Part shown: in pieces, positions 21,072-32,639 of the stretch
Layout: each line of letters begins with the position of its first letter
Numbering within the stretch: position 1 is the first letter of the stretch
Source: Rebecca billardiae RCC1528
Taxonomy: Eukaryota; Haptophyta
Direction of reading: 5' to 3'
NCBI GenBank assembly: GCA_965240325.2
Contig: OZ251226.1
Location: 2,542,001 to 2,606,000 of the forward strand
Length of the DNA: 64,000 nucleotides
Program-made: the position numbers and the translations under genes
The notes under the pieces: model-generated
What the model was told of the DNA's origin: nothing
Databases searched by the model: none
The model's input: only the letters and a program-made list of their open reading frames with translations

Positions 21072-24000
21072 ATGGCGGCGGATGAGCCAAGGGCGGCCAA
21101 GAGCGAGTTTCGTCGATTTCAAATAGCACTCGATCGGCAGCAAGTGCCAACGGACGCTCATCCCATGGCCACCACCAACATCGCGCAGCAGCGGCAGTGG
21201 CTCGACGCGGAGCGCACGCAGGCACATGCGGCGCATTTCACGTACTCGCTGGGGCTCGGCGGGAACCAGCCCGCACCCTTCACGCGCGCGGCGGAGCCTC
21301 AGGTGCCGAAGGCGCTCCAGCTGCATGCCGCGCTCTCGTTGCTGCGGCAGTCGGCGCGAGATGCCGCTGCGCGCGCACAGAACCCCGCTGCGACGGATGA
21401 CTACCGCCCGCTCAGTGCATCAGGTGCGGCCATGCACCTACCTTACGCTCACGCGCGCTCTCGCCATGCGCGGCGCGCGCCGAGACCGCCTCAGCTCACG
21501 CGCTGCCCGCTGGCCTCCCCGCGCAGCGCGCCGCGCGAGGCAGGCGCGAGAGAGCTACGCAAACAGGCCGCCCGGCGCGCCGCTCGGCATGACAGGGCCG
21601 ACAGCGTCGCGCGGGAGTGTACCGCCGAGCGGTACGCCCGCGCCGTTCCCGCCGACGGAGCCGCCGCACGCTCGGCCGCCGCTCCCACTCGCCAGTACGG
21701 CGTGCGGCCCGCCGCCGCACGTCAGCCACCAGAGCCGCGCGCCACCGATCGCGAGCGAGCACGACGAGTTCGCGCCGGACGAGGACGAGACTGCGCTGCT
21801 GCTGCAGATACCCGAGGACGTCTTCACAGCCGTGCCCAGCTCCGCGCCGCTCCCGCCATCGAGCGCGCACGCGCCGCACTCTGCGTGGCCGCCGGGCTCC
21901 TCAGGCGCGGCGCCGCCTGGGCAGCAGCCCCGCAGCGCCGCGATGCCGCCCGGCCGTGCGCAGGCGTTCGCGGCGCCGAACGCGGGGCCGAGCTTCGGCG
22001 CGGGCGTGTCGAGTGGCAGCTTCGCCGCCGCGCCGCCCGCGCCACATGGCGCGCGCTCGTCCGCCGGCGGCGGGTGGACCGGCGGCTCGTTTGGTGGGCC
22101 GCCGCCGGGCGGCTGCGGCAGCTGTGCACACGGCGCGGGCGGCGCTGGCGCAGCGCCGTTCCCGAGCTCCGGCGGCGCGGGCGGGGCGAGCTGCGGCGGC
22201 GGCGCCGGGTGCTCGATGGGAGGCGCGGCTGGCGCGTGTTACAACCACGGTGCAGCTCCCGGCCGCGCCGGCGACCACGGCGGCGCGTGCGGCGGTTATG
22301 GCGGCGGAAGTTGCGGCGGCTGCGGCGGCTGTTGCGGTGCCGGCGGCAACGGCGGCGGCTTCGGCGGCGGCGGCTTCGGCGGCGGCGGCTTCGGCGGCGG
22401 CGGGTGCGACGCGGGGCCGCGCGCGTCCGCGCCACCGGCTGGCGCCGCGGCGTACGAGCCGCTGCCGCCGCCCATGGCGGCCGCCGAGGCGGAGCTCGCG
22501 CACCGGCAGGCGGCGTTTGGCAGCTGCGCGAGCCTCGGCGCTGCGGCCACGTCGGGCGACTGCGCGGCGGCGCGCTGGAAGGGGACGCACTTCGCGCACT
22601 CGCGGCTGGCGATCGAGCACAACAAGTCGTACTTCGGCCTGCAGTCCTTCCGGCCCAACCAGCTCGAGGCGATCAACGCCACGATGTGCGGGCAAGACTG
22701 CTTCGTGATCATGCCGACCGGCGGCGGCAAGTCGCTCTGCTACCAGCTGCCCGCGACGCTCGAGCCCAAGCTCACGGTGGTGGTGTGCCCGCTCATCTCG
22801 CTGATCCAGGACCAGGTGCACAACCTGCGGAACAACGGCGTGCACGCGCTCTTCCTCTCGAGCTCGCAGTCGCGCGACGAGCAGGAGGACGTCTTCGCCC
22901 AGCTGCGCGGCGCGGAGTGCGGCGCGCAGCTCAAGGTGCTGTACGTGACGCCTGAGCGCGTGTCCGCGTCACAGCGCTTCCTCGGCGTGCTGCGCTCGCT
23001 CGACGGGCGCGGGCTGATCGGCCGGTTCGTCGTGGACGAGGCGCACTGCGTGTCGCAGTGGGGGCACGACTTCCGCCCCGACTACAAGGCGCTCTCCATC
23101 TTCAAGGCGAGCTTCGCCCACGTGCCGCTGATGGCGCTGACGGCGACGGCGACGCTGCCGGTGCAGCTGGACGTGATCAATATCCTCGGCATGACCCAGC
23201 CCTTCATCTTCTCCTCCTCGTTCAACCGGCCCAACCTGCGGTACGAGGTGCGGCGGAAGGCGAAGGGGTGCGTGGACGAGATCGCCGAGCTCATCCTCAA
23301 GTCGCACCGCCGCGACTGCGGCATCGTGTACTGCCTCTCGCAGCGCGACTGCGAGTCGGTGAGCGACGCGCTGTGCAAGCGCGGCGTGAACGCCAGCTTC
23401 TACCACGCGGGCCTCGACCCCGAGCAGCGCAAGCGCACGCAGGACGCGTGGACGCGCGACGAGGTGCTGGTGATCGTCGCGACGATCGCGTTCGGCATGG
23501 GCATCAACAAGCCCGACGTCCGCTTCGTCATCCACCACTCGCTCTCCAAGTCGCTCGAGGGCTACCTGCAGGAGTCGGGCCGCGCCGGCCGCGACGGGCG
23601 CGCGGCGCGGTGCGTGCTGCTGTACAGCTACGGCGACAAGGCGAAGCTCGAGTCGATGATCCTGAAGAGCGACGGCGCGGACGCGGTGACGATCGCGCGG
23701 CAGCGCGAGGCGCTCGGGCACATGGTCGCGTACTGCGAGAACGACCACGCGTGCCGCCGCGTGCAGCAGCTCGGCTACTTTGGCGAGCGCTTCGACGCGC
23801 GCAAGTGCGACGGCACGTGCGACGTGTGCGCCGCCGGCGTCGAGCACACGCGCACGGACATGACCGAGCTGGCGAAGAGCGCGGTGCAGATCGTGCGCGC
23901 GCGGCCGCCGCACTCGCTCACGCTCAACCTCGTCGTCGACGTGATCCGCGGCTCGCGGCGCAAGGACATCACCGCCAAGCGGCTGGACGAGCTCGCTCAG

Positions 24001-24431
24001 TTTGGCGCGGGCTCGGAGCTGCGGCGCGGGGACGTCGAGCGCCTGCTCAGGCAGATGGTGCTGCACTCGCTGCTCGGCGAGGACCACGTGCAGTCCGAGG
24101 CGTGGGGCGGGGTGAACACGTACCTGCGCGCCGGCTCGGAGGCGCAGGCGCTGCTCAGCGGCGGCCGCCGCTTCGACGTCCACCTGCCCGAGGAGGCGCG
24201 GAAGGGTCAGCCGCAGCAGCCGCACGCGCGCGCCGCCGGAGGCGCGGCGGCCGGCGGCCGCGGCGGCGGCGCGCACGCGCAGCGAGGCGCGCGCGGCGGC
24301 GGCGGCGCGCAGCAGCCGCAGCAGCGGCCCGCGCAGCGCGCGCGCGGGACCAACGCCGCCGGTGCCGCCGCGCCGGCCGCCAGATCGGCGCCAGGCGCCG
24401 CGCCGGCGCCCCTCGCGCACGCCGACGCGTT

Positions 24432-24476
<45 letters not shown>

Positions 24477-25224
24477 ATCGGACGCGGACGCGGCGGGCAG
24501 GCGGCAGCTGCTGCAGGAGCTCGAGGCGCGCATTCGCACCAAGCGCAACGAGGCGGCGCAGATGCTGGGCCACGACCCGCACACCATCGCGGACAACGCG
24601 CTGATCACGCGCATCGCCGAGCGCCGGCCGAGCTCGCTGGAGGAGCTGCAGCAGGTGGAAGGGGTCTCCGACCACAAGGCGACCGCGTACGGCAACCTGA
24701 TCATCACGGCCGTCTCCGCCTTCCTCGAGGAGCACCCCGAGATGCGCCCGGCGCCCGGCGGCGGCGCGCACGCGCTCCAGGCGGCGGGCGCGCCGCCCGG
24801 CGCGGGGCACGCGCCGCCCGACCTCGACGACTTTGTGCACGACACGCCGCTCGCGCCGCCGGCGCCGCGCGGCCGCAAGTCGACGGGGGCGCGGCCACAG
24901 GGGCGGGGCGCGGCCGAGCGCGCGCGCGGCGGACGGCCCTCGCCCAGGCCGACCGTCGCGCACAGCCAGGTGCTGGCCCCGCACCACGACACGAACGCGG
25001 CGCCGCCGCCGGCGCGCGGCGCGACGGCGCATCCGGGGGCCGCGCCCAAGCAGCCTCGACTCGACGGGCAGCCGCACGTGCAGCCGCGCGCGTCGCCCTA
25101 CTTCCCGGCGCACCGCAAGCAGCCGCCTCCGGCTGCGCAGCCGCAGCCGCAGCCGCAGCAGCAGCAGCAGCAGTGGCGGCACCGACACCCGCAGCAACAG
25201 CAACAGCAGTACCAGCAGCATTGA
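21072..25224 (+). CDS. RecQ-family DNA helicase, BLM-like (helicase-RQC-HRDC)
   Basis: Two exons by my reading, 21072-21423 and 21527-25224, joined in phase across a 103-bp intron (donor CAG|GTGCGG, acceptor CCCCGCGCAG); 1349 residues. The N-terminal ~480 residues are low-complexity and Gly/Ala/Pro-rich. The helicase core starts with the RecQ motif 0 (FGLQSFRPNQLEAI), then Walker A MPTGGGKS near residue 512, DEAH (VVDEAHCVSQWGHDFRPDY) near 619, and motif VI with QESGRAGRDG near 800. The Zn-binding Cys cluster and RQC winged helix span about 835-1005; an HRDC domain lies near 1105-1188 after a poly-Gly linker encoded by (GGC)n at 24432-24474. This full order is that of BLM/Sgs1-type helicases, which resolve recombination and replication intermediates in the nucleus. 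The C-terminus is Gln/Pro-rich. The exon-1 join is the least certain part. Confidence 0.88.
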
Positions 25225-26309
25225 CGCGGCGGCGGCACACGCCGCCATATGCCTGCGCGGCGGCGGCGCCGCGGCGGCGGCGAGAGCGAGTGAGCGACGA
25301 CGTCAGTGACGATGCTACTTCGCCACGTAGTGGCAGCCTTATTCGGAGCATGACCAGCAGCAGCTCGCCCCGCCGCTGAATAATTGTACACTCTGCTACT
25401 GGATGGCACGGCGGCTACATGAGCATCAGTCACACTGTCAAAGGAATCGCCAATCTACACTAACACTCTACAGTTTACTATATGATTTAACGTGCACACT
25501 TGGTTAACTCCGTTAAGGCGTGATTAACGCCATATCCAACACTGCACAAAGACACCGCCACAAAACAGACCGGCGCAGGCAGGTGAGGGGCGCGTTGCCG
25601 CACAGTGAATGGCGGGCTTGCAATTTTCAATGGCGGGCCGTAGGCTCCGCCGTAGGTCCGTCTGGGAAAAGATAAGAAAAAGAAAAGGAAAAGGAAAATC
25701 GCCTCGCAAAGAAAAGAAAATCGCCTCTGTCTGCTGCACTCTGAGCCTGACGCTTGCCCGTTGCTCACTACCGGCCCCCCCCTTTATTTCTTTGCTCGCA
25801 GCTCCCACTGGGGACGCTGCGCCGAAAGTCTGTTCAGGCTGGCGCGGAGCGCGTGAGCGGCGCGCGCCGCATCCAACGCCGGCGCGGACATCGCGCGAGG
25901 ATTCCCTAGACGTGTTTTCGCCCGATTCGCGATTGCTGCCCTCGTCGTCTCGCATGCAGGTCAAACAAGGGCTAAAGTCGACGCGTCTGGAGGTACGCTC
26001 GGCGCGTCGACACGATCGTGCGACCTGGGGCGATCCTCGCCAGACTTGCACGTCGAGCGCTCGCATCGCTCATGCCATCGAGCGCTGCGCGCGACAGCCA
26101 CCTCGCGCGATCCACCGCCGTGCGTCGGGCTCGGTGCGGAAAGGCCCTCATCACGAGGTGCCTCGCGGGCGGGAAGCGCCATCGCACGCGAGGCAAGATT
26201 TGGCGCGGCCTTCTGGACTCGATCGCCGGAATCCTCATCGCGAACCGGACTGTCCGTAGGCTGTCCGACTCTACACTGCTGTGTAGAAGCGGAGGGGGGC
26301 CGGACAGGC

Positions 26310-26355
26310 TACAGTTTACTAAGAATAAGAGACGCACACAGCTCAGGCAGGCGAG
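26310..26355 (-). repeat. Dispersed conserved element, copy B
   Basis: Minus-strand copy; reads TTTACTAAGAATAAGAGA on the plus strand. It shares about 44 bases with copy A, including the CGCCTGCCTGAGCTG side, which copy C lacks. Confidence 0.8.
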
Positions 26356-26701
26356 ATTGACGCCCGCCAACTGTCACCGCCCATGAAGCCGTCGCCGATG
26401 GTAGCGCCGCCGGAAAAATTCGTTCAGCCGTCCGCCTGCGAGGCCTGGATGAGGGCTGCGGCCGCCTCGCGGCGCGCCAGTAGACTGTCCGACTGTCGCT
26501 CGCGGTCCCTCAGCCGAAGCCCACGTCCGGCCTGCATGGCGTCGACGGTGACCAATGCGACGGAAGCGCAGCGCCAACGGCGTACGACGCGCAGCGGACG
26601 CACCTCCCGGGTCTGTCGCCGTGGCAGCAACCGCGTCTTCGCGAGTTGGCGACCCTCGCCGCAGCGCGACACGGACAAGCCCGTGATGCCATCCGCAGAG
26701 A

Positions 26702-27360
26702 GATGAATCGTCGAGCATGCAACATCGACGCGCCATCCTCGTCCATGGCGCAGGCGCTGCGGGACGAGGCGGACGTCGTCACGCCGGTGACGGATGCGCT
26801 GCGATTCATGTGCCTACGTGAGGAGCTCGTGCCCACTCTCGATCGCGAGTGGCACACGCTGTCGCTGTGCGCGCGCGCGCGCACAACCAACAGCTCCTCG
26901 TGCCGCCAAACACGCGGGCGCCAGACCTGTCGAAGAGGCGAAGAGCGACGACCGCGTGAACGTCAACGCGCTCGTGCTCAGCGTGGCGGCCGTGCACGAT
27001 GTCAACGCGACCTGCGCCGAGCCCATCATGCTCGGAGCGGACATCGGCAAGCATCCTCGCGACGACCGCTCTCGGCTGGCGGCAGGAGGACATGCACACG
27101 ATCTACTCTGGCGGCTTCGTCGGTGGCGAGGCGCTCGATATCGCCATCGCGGTCGAGATGCGGCACATACAGCGCGTACCCGCGCTCGCGCGGAGCAACG
27201 GGCTACCCGCCCCGCCCCGCGTGCTGCACATTATTCCCTCGTGGGTGTGGGCCTCGCTGATGCGCACGAACGCGTACCGCACCGCGTGGGAGAACTCACA
27301 GGTGTCACTGGTCCGACTGTCCGTCACCCACGGCCACGAGCGAATGCTGTGGAAAGACGC
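26702..27360 (+). pseudogene. Frameshifted relic of an unknown protein-coding gene
   Basis: Three successive frames look non-random and continue one another: 26702-~26880 (starts MNRRACNIDAPSSSM, with LREELVPTLDREWHTL), then ~26880-27070 (VNVNALVLSVAAVHDVNAT, AEPIMLGADIGKHP), then ~27070-27360 (MHTIYSGGFVGGEALDIAI, LHIIPSWVWASLMRTNAY). Two +1 shifts would join them; the first lies at a GC dinucleotide run (26868-26882). I do not recognise the family. It is either a decayed gene, or a live gene with sequencing errors or unseen introns. Confidence 0.35.
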
Positions 27361-27689
27361 GAACCCGCAGAGGAAACATTGCGACAGCACTGGCACGGCC
27401 CGCCGACCCCCCCGCCCGCCAGGGCACAGTTTTATATTCTGCGCAGACCGTAATGCCCCGGAACAACTTCGGTCACGGGTCAACCGTACTCGCGCAGTCA
27501 CACACTCATCGAGCAGCAGGGACAAACACCAGGATCAGCGCTCCTCGCCGTCCCCCCCCCCCCTCCCCCCCCCGCCTCGTAGTCGCCCATCACTCCATCG
27601 CCGAGCGGAAGCCCGACGCACCGTCTGGCATCGACGCGCGCGCCACTGCGGTGGTCGCGCGGTACTCCACGCGTTGTCAGTCAGCCGTC

Positions 27690-28080
27690 GTCTCGAAGTA
27701 GTCCGGTCGTGCGCAGCGCCCCCGCGGGCGCGTGCCCCCGGCGCACGTGCGCCATGCGCGCGCGGGCGATGCGCATCTTGGCCTGGCCACGCAGGCAGCA
27801 CATCCCCAGCTCGCGCCGCATGGTGCCGAGCAGCGCGCGCTCGGCGGCGGGGCGCGAGGGCGCGCTGAGGAGGCGCGCGCGCCGTGTCCCGCCCCATCTT
27901 GGCGATCTTCTTGAGGGTGAGGTCCACCTCCGCGCTCCACTCGCCGAACGCCCCAACGACGATCGGGACGATCGCGGGAAAGGTGTCGAGCCGCGCCTCG
28001 TACGGGCCCACCTGGCCCTCAAGCGTTGCCGAAGGCCTCGCGGTCGAGGGCCTGCTGGGTTGCGCCGCTCGTCTTGAACT
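27690..28080 (-). mobile_element. C-terminal remnant of a non-LTR-type reverse transcriptase
   Basis: On the minus strand the series QQALDREAFGNA, GPYEARLDTFPAIVPIVVG-FGEW, TLKKIAKMG and MRRELGMCCLRGQAKMRIA appears in order but is broken by at least two frameshifts. The arrangement (ALDREAFGN, then a conserved 'P-VV--FG' strand, then a closing Arg-rich helix) resembles the region after the palm domain in algal LINE-like elements. The upstream catalytic domains are missing, so this is a dead 5'-truncated copy. The assignment is from memory of family pattern only. Confidence 0.45.
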
Positions 28081-28187
28081 CTTGATCAGGTTGGGGGGAA
28101 AATCGTCGCGTCAAAAAGACAAAAAACTCAATTCTGGATAATCGGAACGAAATCGATTCCCGGGACTCGGGAGGGGGTTTGCCCACC

Positions 28188-28313
28188 TGTGTCTTTATAA
28201 TAATGGTCCGGGGCGTCCGGCGGCCCGCGGCTCCGGCTCCGGCTCGGTGTTTATAATAATGAAGTCCGCCAGTCCGGTCATCAATGTTGGTCGCTTCATA
28301 GAGACACCGAGCC
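28188..28313. repeat. Direct and inverted repeats upstream of the RTX-like gene
   Basis: TTTATAATAATG occurs twice (about 28194 and 28250), each followed closely by GTCCG. GGCTCGGTGT (28241-28250) is inverted as ACACCGAGCC (28304-28313), with CGGCCCGCGG partly mirrored by CCGCGGGCGGGCC beyond. It lies about 140-265 bases upstream of the start codon. Confidence 0.6.
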
Positions 28314-28453
28314 GCGGGCGGGCCTGTTCCTATTAGTTAATTATTGTCTTTTCGGCTCGCGCCGGTGTTCAAGACGCGCCCGCGCCCCGCGGTGCCCGCG
28401 TCAGGAGGCCTCGGAAGGTGGGAAGGGTGGTGCTTCGCTGGCCGCACGGCATC

Positions 28454-31400
28454 ATGGCGTTCGCGCGCATCGCGGCGCTGTTCGCGGCGGCGGCCACTTT
28501 GTCGGCCGCGGCCCCCGTCGCTGGCGCTGCCAGTGCGCGCACCCCGGATGCGCGCCGGTCGCTGACCACCCTGGTCTACGGGCCCTACGGCGCCGGGAAC
28601 GACGACATCTACGATGGCGCGCGCGCGGGTGTGGGCGATGGCGGCAGCGGCTCGGACACGATCACCACGATCCTCGCGGGCGACGGCGAAAACGTCGTGT
28701 CGTCGGCGTCGTCGATGAATGGAAATGAGTACGGCTACGCGTTCAACGGCGGCACCGGCGGCGACAGGACGCAGCGCATCTACACCGGCGCCGGCGACGA
28801 CGACATTGACACGGTTTTGGGCGGGTACGCCACGGGTGCCGGATCGCAGAGCGGCGATCTCTACGTGCGCGTCGATTCCGGCGGTGGCGACGACAATATC
28901 AACGCCGATACCCACCACGGCTACGCCTCCTACGGCGCCATCGGCGGCGACACGTACGGCCTCATCAACGCCGGCGATGGCGACGACTACATCAAATCGG
29001 GCAACGCCGGAGACGCCGACTGGAGGGGCGCGACCGGCGGCGACACCACCTTCATCGTGAATGCCGGCGCGGGCGATGACGACATCAACACTGGCTTTGG
29101 TAAGCGCGCTGTGAGACAGCGCAGCGGCTGCGCGCTCGCCCCGCGTGCACCCAGCGGCGTGCTCGCGCCCCGCCTCAGCAGGCCGCCTGACCGCGCCACC
29201 GCGCGCCGCGCGCGCCGTGCGCCCATGTCTGCGCGCCGTGCGCAGCTGGGTTCGCCTGGTACGGCGGGACGGGGGGCAACCTCTACACCAAGATCAACGC
29301 CGGGGACGGCGACGACACTGTCAATTTTTTCAGAGGCTTCAGCCAGGGCGGCAGCGCGTGGACCTACGACTACCCGACGTACGCCAACCTCCGCGACACC
29401 ATCGGTGGCGACGGCACGCTCGTCGTCGACGGCGGCGCGGGCAATGACTACCTGCGTGCTGGCTACGCCGGCGCTGGCAATTGGGAGCCGACCGCCAAGG
29501 GCGGCGACGCGATCACGCGCCTCAACGGCGGAAGCGGCGACGACTACCTCGTCGGCAGCGTCGGTGGCTGGGGTAATAAGCAGGGCCTCGGCGGCGACGC
29601 CCACTCCACCCTGCACGGCGGCGAGGGCGACGAGTGCGCGCCTCGCGTGCGCTCTCCGCGTACGGCGCGCCCGTGGCCGAGCCCGCCGCAGCCCGCCCGC
29701 GCAGGCGGCGCGATCTCACGCCGCGCGCCTGCCGCCGCGCGCGTCCGCCACCCGCGCGCCGCTGCGCCCACGCCCGCGCAGCATCATCTTTGGCGGCGAG
29801 GCCGGCTGGGCGTGGGACACGTACAGTTACGGCCCCGATGCGCCCAAGGGCACCGGCGGCAGCGTGGTCAACAACATCCGCGGCGGGCAAGGCGACGACC
29901 GGCTCTACGGCGGCGAGGGCGGGTGGGCGTGGGAGTTCGCGAAGGGCGGCGATGTGCAGAACACGATTCACGGAGGCGTGGGCAACGACTACATCCACGG
30001 CGGCCCGGCCGGCTGGACCTGGGAGGGCACCACCGGCGGCGACGCGCAGAACACGCTCTTCGGTGGCCTCGGTGACGACGACATGCGCGGTGGCAACGCT
30101 GGCTGGGTGCGCGCCGCGCGTTGGTGCCGCACCGCCCGCCCGCCCGCCCGCCGCGCATCCGCACCCGCCCTGCGACGCCATCCCGGCGCAGCGCTTGCGC
30201 CAGTCGGTGCTGGGCGGCGCGCTCACCTGCACCGCCGCGCGCCCGCCGCGCCGCGCAGGCATGGGAAGGCTTTGGAGGTGGTGGAGGTTCTACTTCTCGC
30301 GAGTATTACGAGAGGGTTTACGGCAAGATCAACGGCGGCACGTGGGACACGGTCGGGGGCGACGCTCAGAACGTTCTCTTCGGTGGGGACGGCGACGACC
30401 GGCTGGAGGCGGGCGGCGCCGGCTTTGCATGGGACGACGCGTTCGGCGGCGACGCGACGAACACGCTGGTCGGCGGCAGCGGCGACGACGAGCTCATCGC
30501 GGGCGACGGCGGCTGGGGCGACACGCGCGCGACTGGCGGCGACGCGCTCAGCGAGCTGGTCGGCGGCCGTGGCGACGACGTGCTGCGCGGAGGCAGCGGC
30601 GGCGACGCCGCTTACACCAAGGATCCCTACGGCGGCGGGCCCGCTTTCTTTCCCCAAGACTTCGACACCCCATTTGACTCAGTCATTTCCATCAACCCAA
30701 CGGACAGTCTTGGAACGCAGATCGGGCTCAAGAAAGACTTTGGCTACGGCGGCGACGCCGTCACGCACGCATCCGGCGGCGTTGGCGACGACGCGCTGTA
30801 CGGCGGCGACGGCGGCGTGAGCCGGAAGAGCGGCGTCGCGGGCGACGCGTACAACTACCTCTACGGCGGGCGCGGCGATGACTACGCGCGCGGCGGCGAT
30901 GCCGGCTACAGCTATGACGATGGCACGGGTGGCTCCGTCTTGAACGTGCTGGACGGTGCGCGGCGCCCGCGCCGCGCGAGCGCTCGCGGCGTCGCGCGCC
31001 GCGCTGCAGCGGCTTCAACCTCCCGGCGAGGCGCTGACGCCCCTGCTCCCCTGCGCCGGCGCGGCGCGATGCGCCTGCTGCCTCCCGCGCGCAGGCGGCT
31101 CTGGCGACGACGTGCTCACCGGCGGCGACGGTGGCGGCGGCGCGGGCAAGTCCGGCTATGCGCCGTACGCGGTCAACGTGATCGACGGCGGCGACGGCGA
31201 CGACGTGATCACGGGAGGCAACATCGGCAAAGGCGGCAAGACCGACGGCAGCGTGTACAACGGCCTCTACGGCGGGGTGGGCAACGACATCATCACCGCG
31301 GGCGTGGGCTTCAACATCATCGACGGTGGCGTCGGCGCGGACAAGATCTACGCGGCGCAGGGCACGTACGACCGCATCTACTACGACCGCCGCGACAAGG

Positions 31401-32047
31401 TGGTGGAGTACGACGCCGGCCTCGACAAGCTCATCAAGAAGAAGCTGACGGCGCGGCCCGAGAGGGACGGCTCGACCCGCGTGTGCGACTCGTTCGCGCA
31501 GTGCGGTCTCTCGCTCTGGGTGCGCCGCCGCGCACAGCTCGACGGCGCCGTCGACCGCGTGGCGACGCGCCGCCGCCCGGCGGGCGCAGGGCGGGGCCCA
31601 GCGCGGGAGCGGAGCGCCGCGTGTTCACGGCAGCCACCAGCCGCTCCCTCCGGCTCCACGCGCGGGCTGACCGTACACCCCGCCCCCCGTGTGCGCCCCG
31701 TGTGCGCCCCGTGTGCGCCGCGCGTGCACCGCGCGCGCCGCCGCGCCGCGCAGCGCCTCGCGCTCAGCTCCGAGATCCTGCGCTTCACGTGCTGGCTGAA
31801 CGGCCGGTGCTCGGGGCGCCACGTGCTCGGCCGCCGGATGGCCGCCCAGGGCCTCCCGAGCGCGGCCGTTGACGCCGTCCTGCTCGTCGCTGCGGTCGCG
31901 GTCGTCACCCTGGCCGCCATCGCCGTGGTGGGCGTGCGGCGCGCCGTGAGGGCGCGCCGCGCCGCGCACGAGGCCAAGAGCGTCGCCGGCGAGCCCTCGC
32001 TGCACGACGCCACGCCCGCGAGCGGCGCCGCGGTCGAGGCCGTCTGA
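28454..32047 (+). CDS. RTX-like glycine-rich repeat protein, secreted with C-terminal membrane anchor
   Basis: Six exons by my reading: 28454-29099, 29246-29633, 29782-30106, 30259-30955, 31095-31519, 31754-32047 (924 residues). The first four joins keep phase and rebuild GG-x-GDD repeats exactly across the splice (e.g. GEGDD/IIFGG, LDG/GSGDD), which is strong support; the exon-5 donor is uncertain (31520, 31550 or 31559). Residues 1-~24 are a signal peptide. The body is about 25 repeats of the type GG-G-GDD--- with interspersed aromatic GGWG/AWE motifs, akin to hemolysin-type Ca2+-binding (RTX) parallel beta-roll. Near the C-terminus lie two Cys-containing segments, then one membrane helix (AVDAVLLVAAVAVVTLAAIAVV) and a short basic cytoplasmic tail. 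It is likely a Ca2+-binding cell-surface or adhesive protein. RTX repeats also occur in bacterial exoproteins, but no catalytic or pore-forming domain is seen, so no toxin role is claimed. Confidence 0.8.
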
Positions 32048-32639
32048 GCTCGCGCCCACATCGCGCACATACACTACCAAGCAGAAGACCGAAGAACCCG
32101 CACACCCAGCACACACCGCGTGTGAAGGCGGCCTCGAACGATTCCGCCGATTCGATTCGTCGGCGCGCCGACCACGCTGCCGCACCGGCCATCGCGCCGA
32201 GCGCCGAGCGTGGCCTCGAAAGCAACCTGCATGCAGCATGGTATGGATGGATGGGGATTGGGGGACGCGCCTTGCCGTGAAGCGGCGGTGACGTCACACG
32301 TCATCGCGTCGACGGTGCACGCCGCCGCGTGACGAGATGGAGTCTCAGCCGCGCGCGCGATGCTCGCATTGGCACCTGCTGCTGTCTTCGAGTCTTCGAC
32401 CGCCAGGGCCGGAGGCTGTGATGACGATGATCGCGCAGATTAGCTGCGTGCTTCATCATTCCGAACGGTGACGTCACACCGCGGGTGATGATGTCCGAAA
32501 CCAGATATAGTTAGCGTCGCGAGTCACTGCGTATTGAACGATTGTAATTAGCATGGCCGACTAGGATATATATATATGGCGCATTCTACGACGTACTCAT
32601 CAGACCGCCAATGGTGCGCCACCAGCAGGCCCAGCGTCG
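32048..32639. other. Gap between convergent genes, no gene seen
   Basis: Lower GC than the flanks. It contains GTGACGTCACAC twice (about 32288 and 32470), a palindromic CRE-like TGACGTCA core, and a short ATATATAT run near 32568. Confidence 0.5.

Larger units (their letters stand above)
25225..28453. other. Decayed 3.2-kb region with gene and retroelement relics
   Basis: No intact gene. It contains dispersed element copy B (26310-26355), a frameshifted relic (about 26700-27360), a C-rich tract (27552-27573), a reverse-transcriptase tail on the minus strand (about 27690-28080), and inverted and direct repeats at 28188-28313 just upstream of the RTX-like gene. Its composition is lower in GC at 25390-25780. 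Confidence 0.6.

Noticed and set aside
21009-21326. N-terminal extension of the Yae1-like protein by 106 residues
   Set aside because: The added part is Arg-rich and overlaps exon 1 of the RecQ gene on the other strand; ATG 21008 starts the acidic segment expected for the protein.
25524-26370. Several overlapping ORFs of 100-216 codons on both strands
   Set aside because: Translations are basic and incoherent, and none shows a domain. The region looks non-coding.
28418-28453. Upstream extension of the RTX-like gene to a GTG codon
   Set aside because: GTG is not an expected start in nuclear genes; ATG 28454 gives a clean signal peptide.
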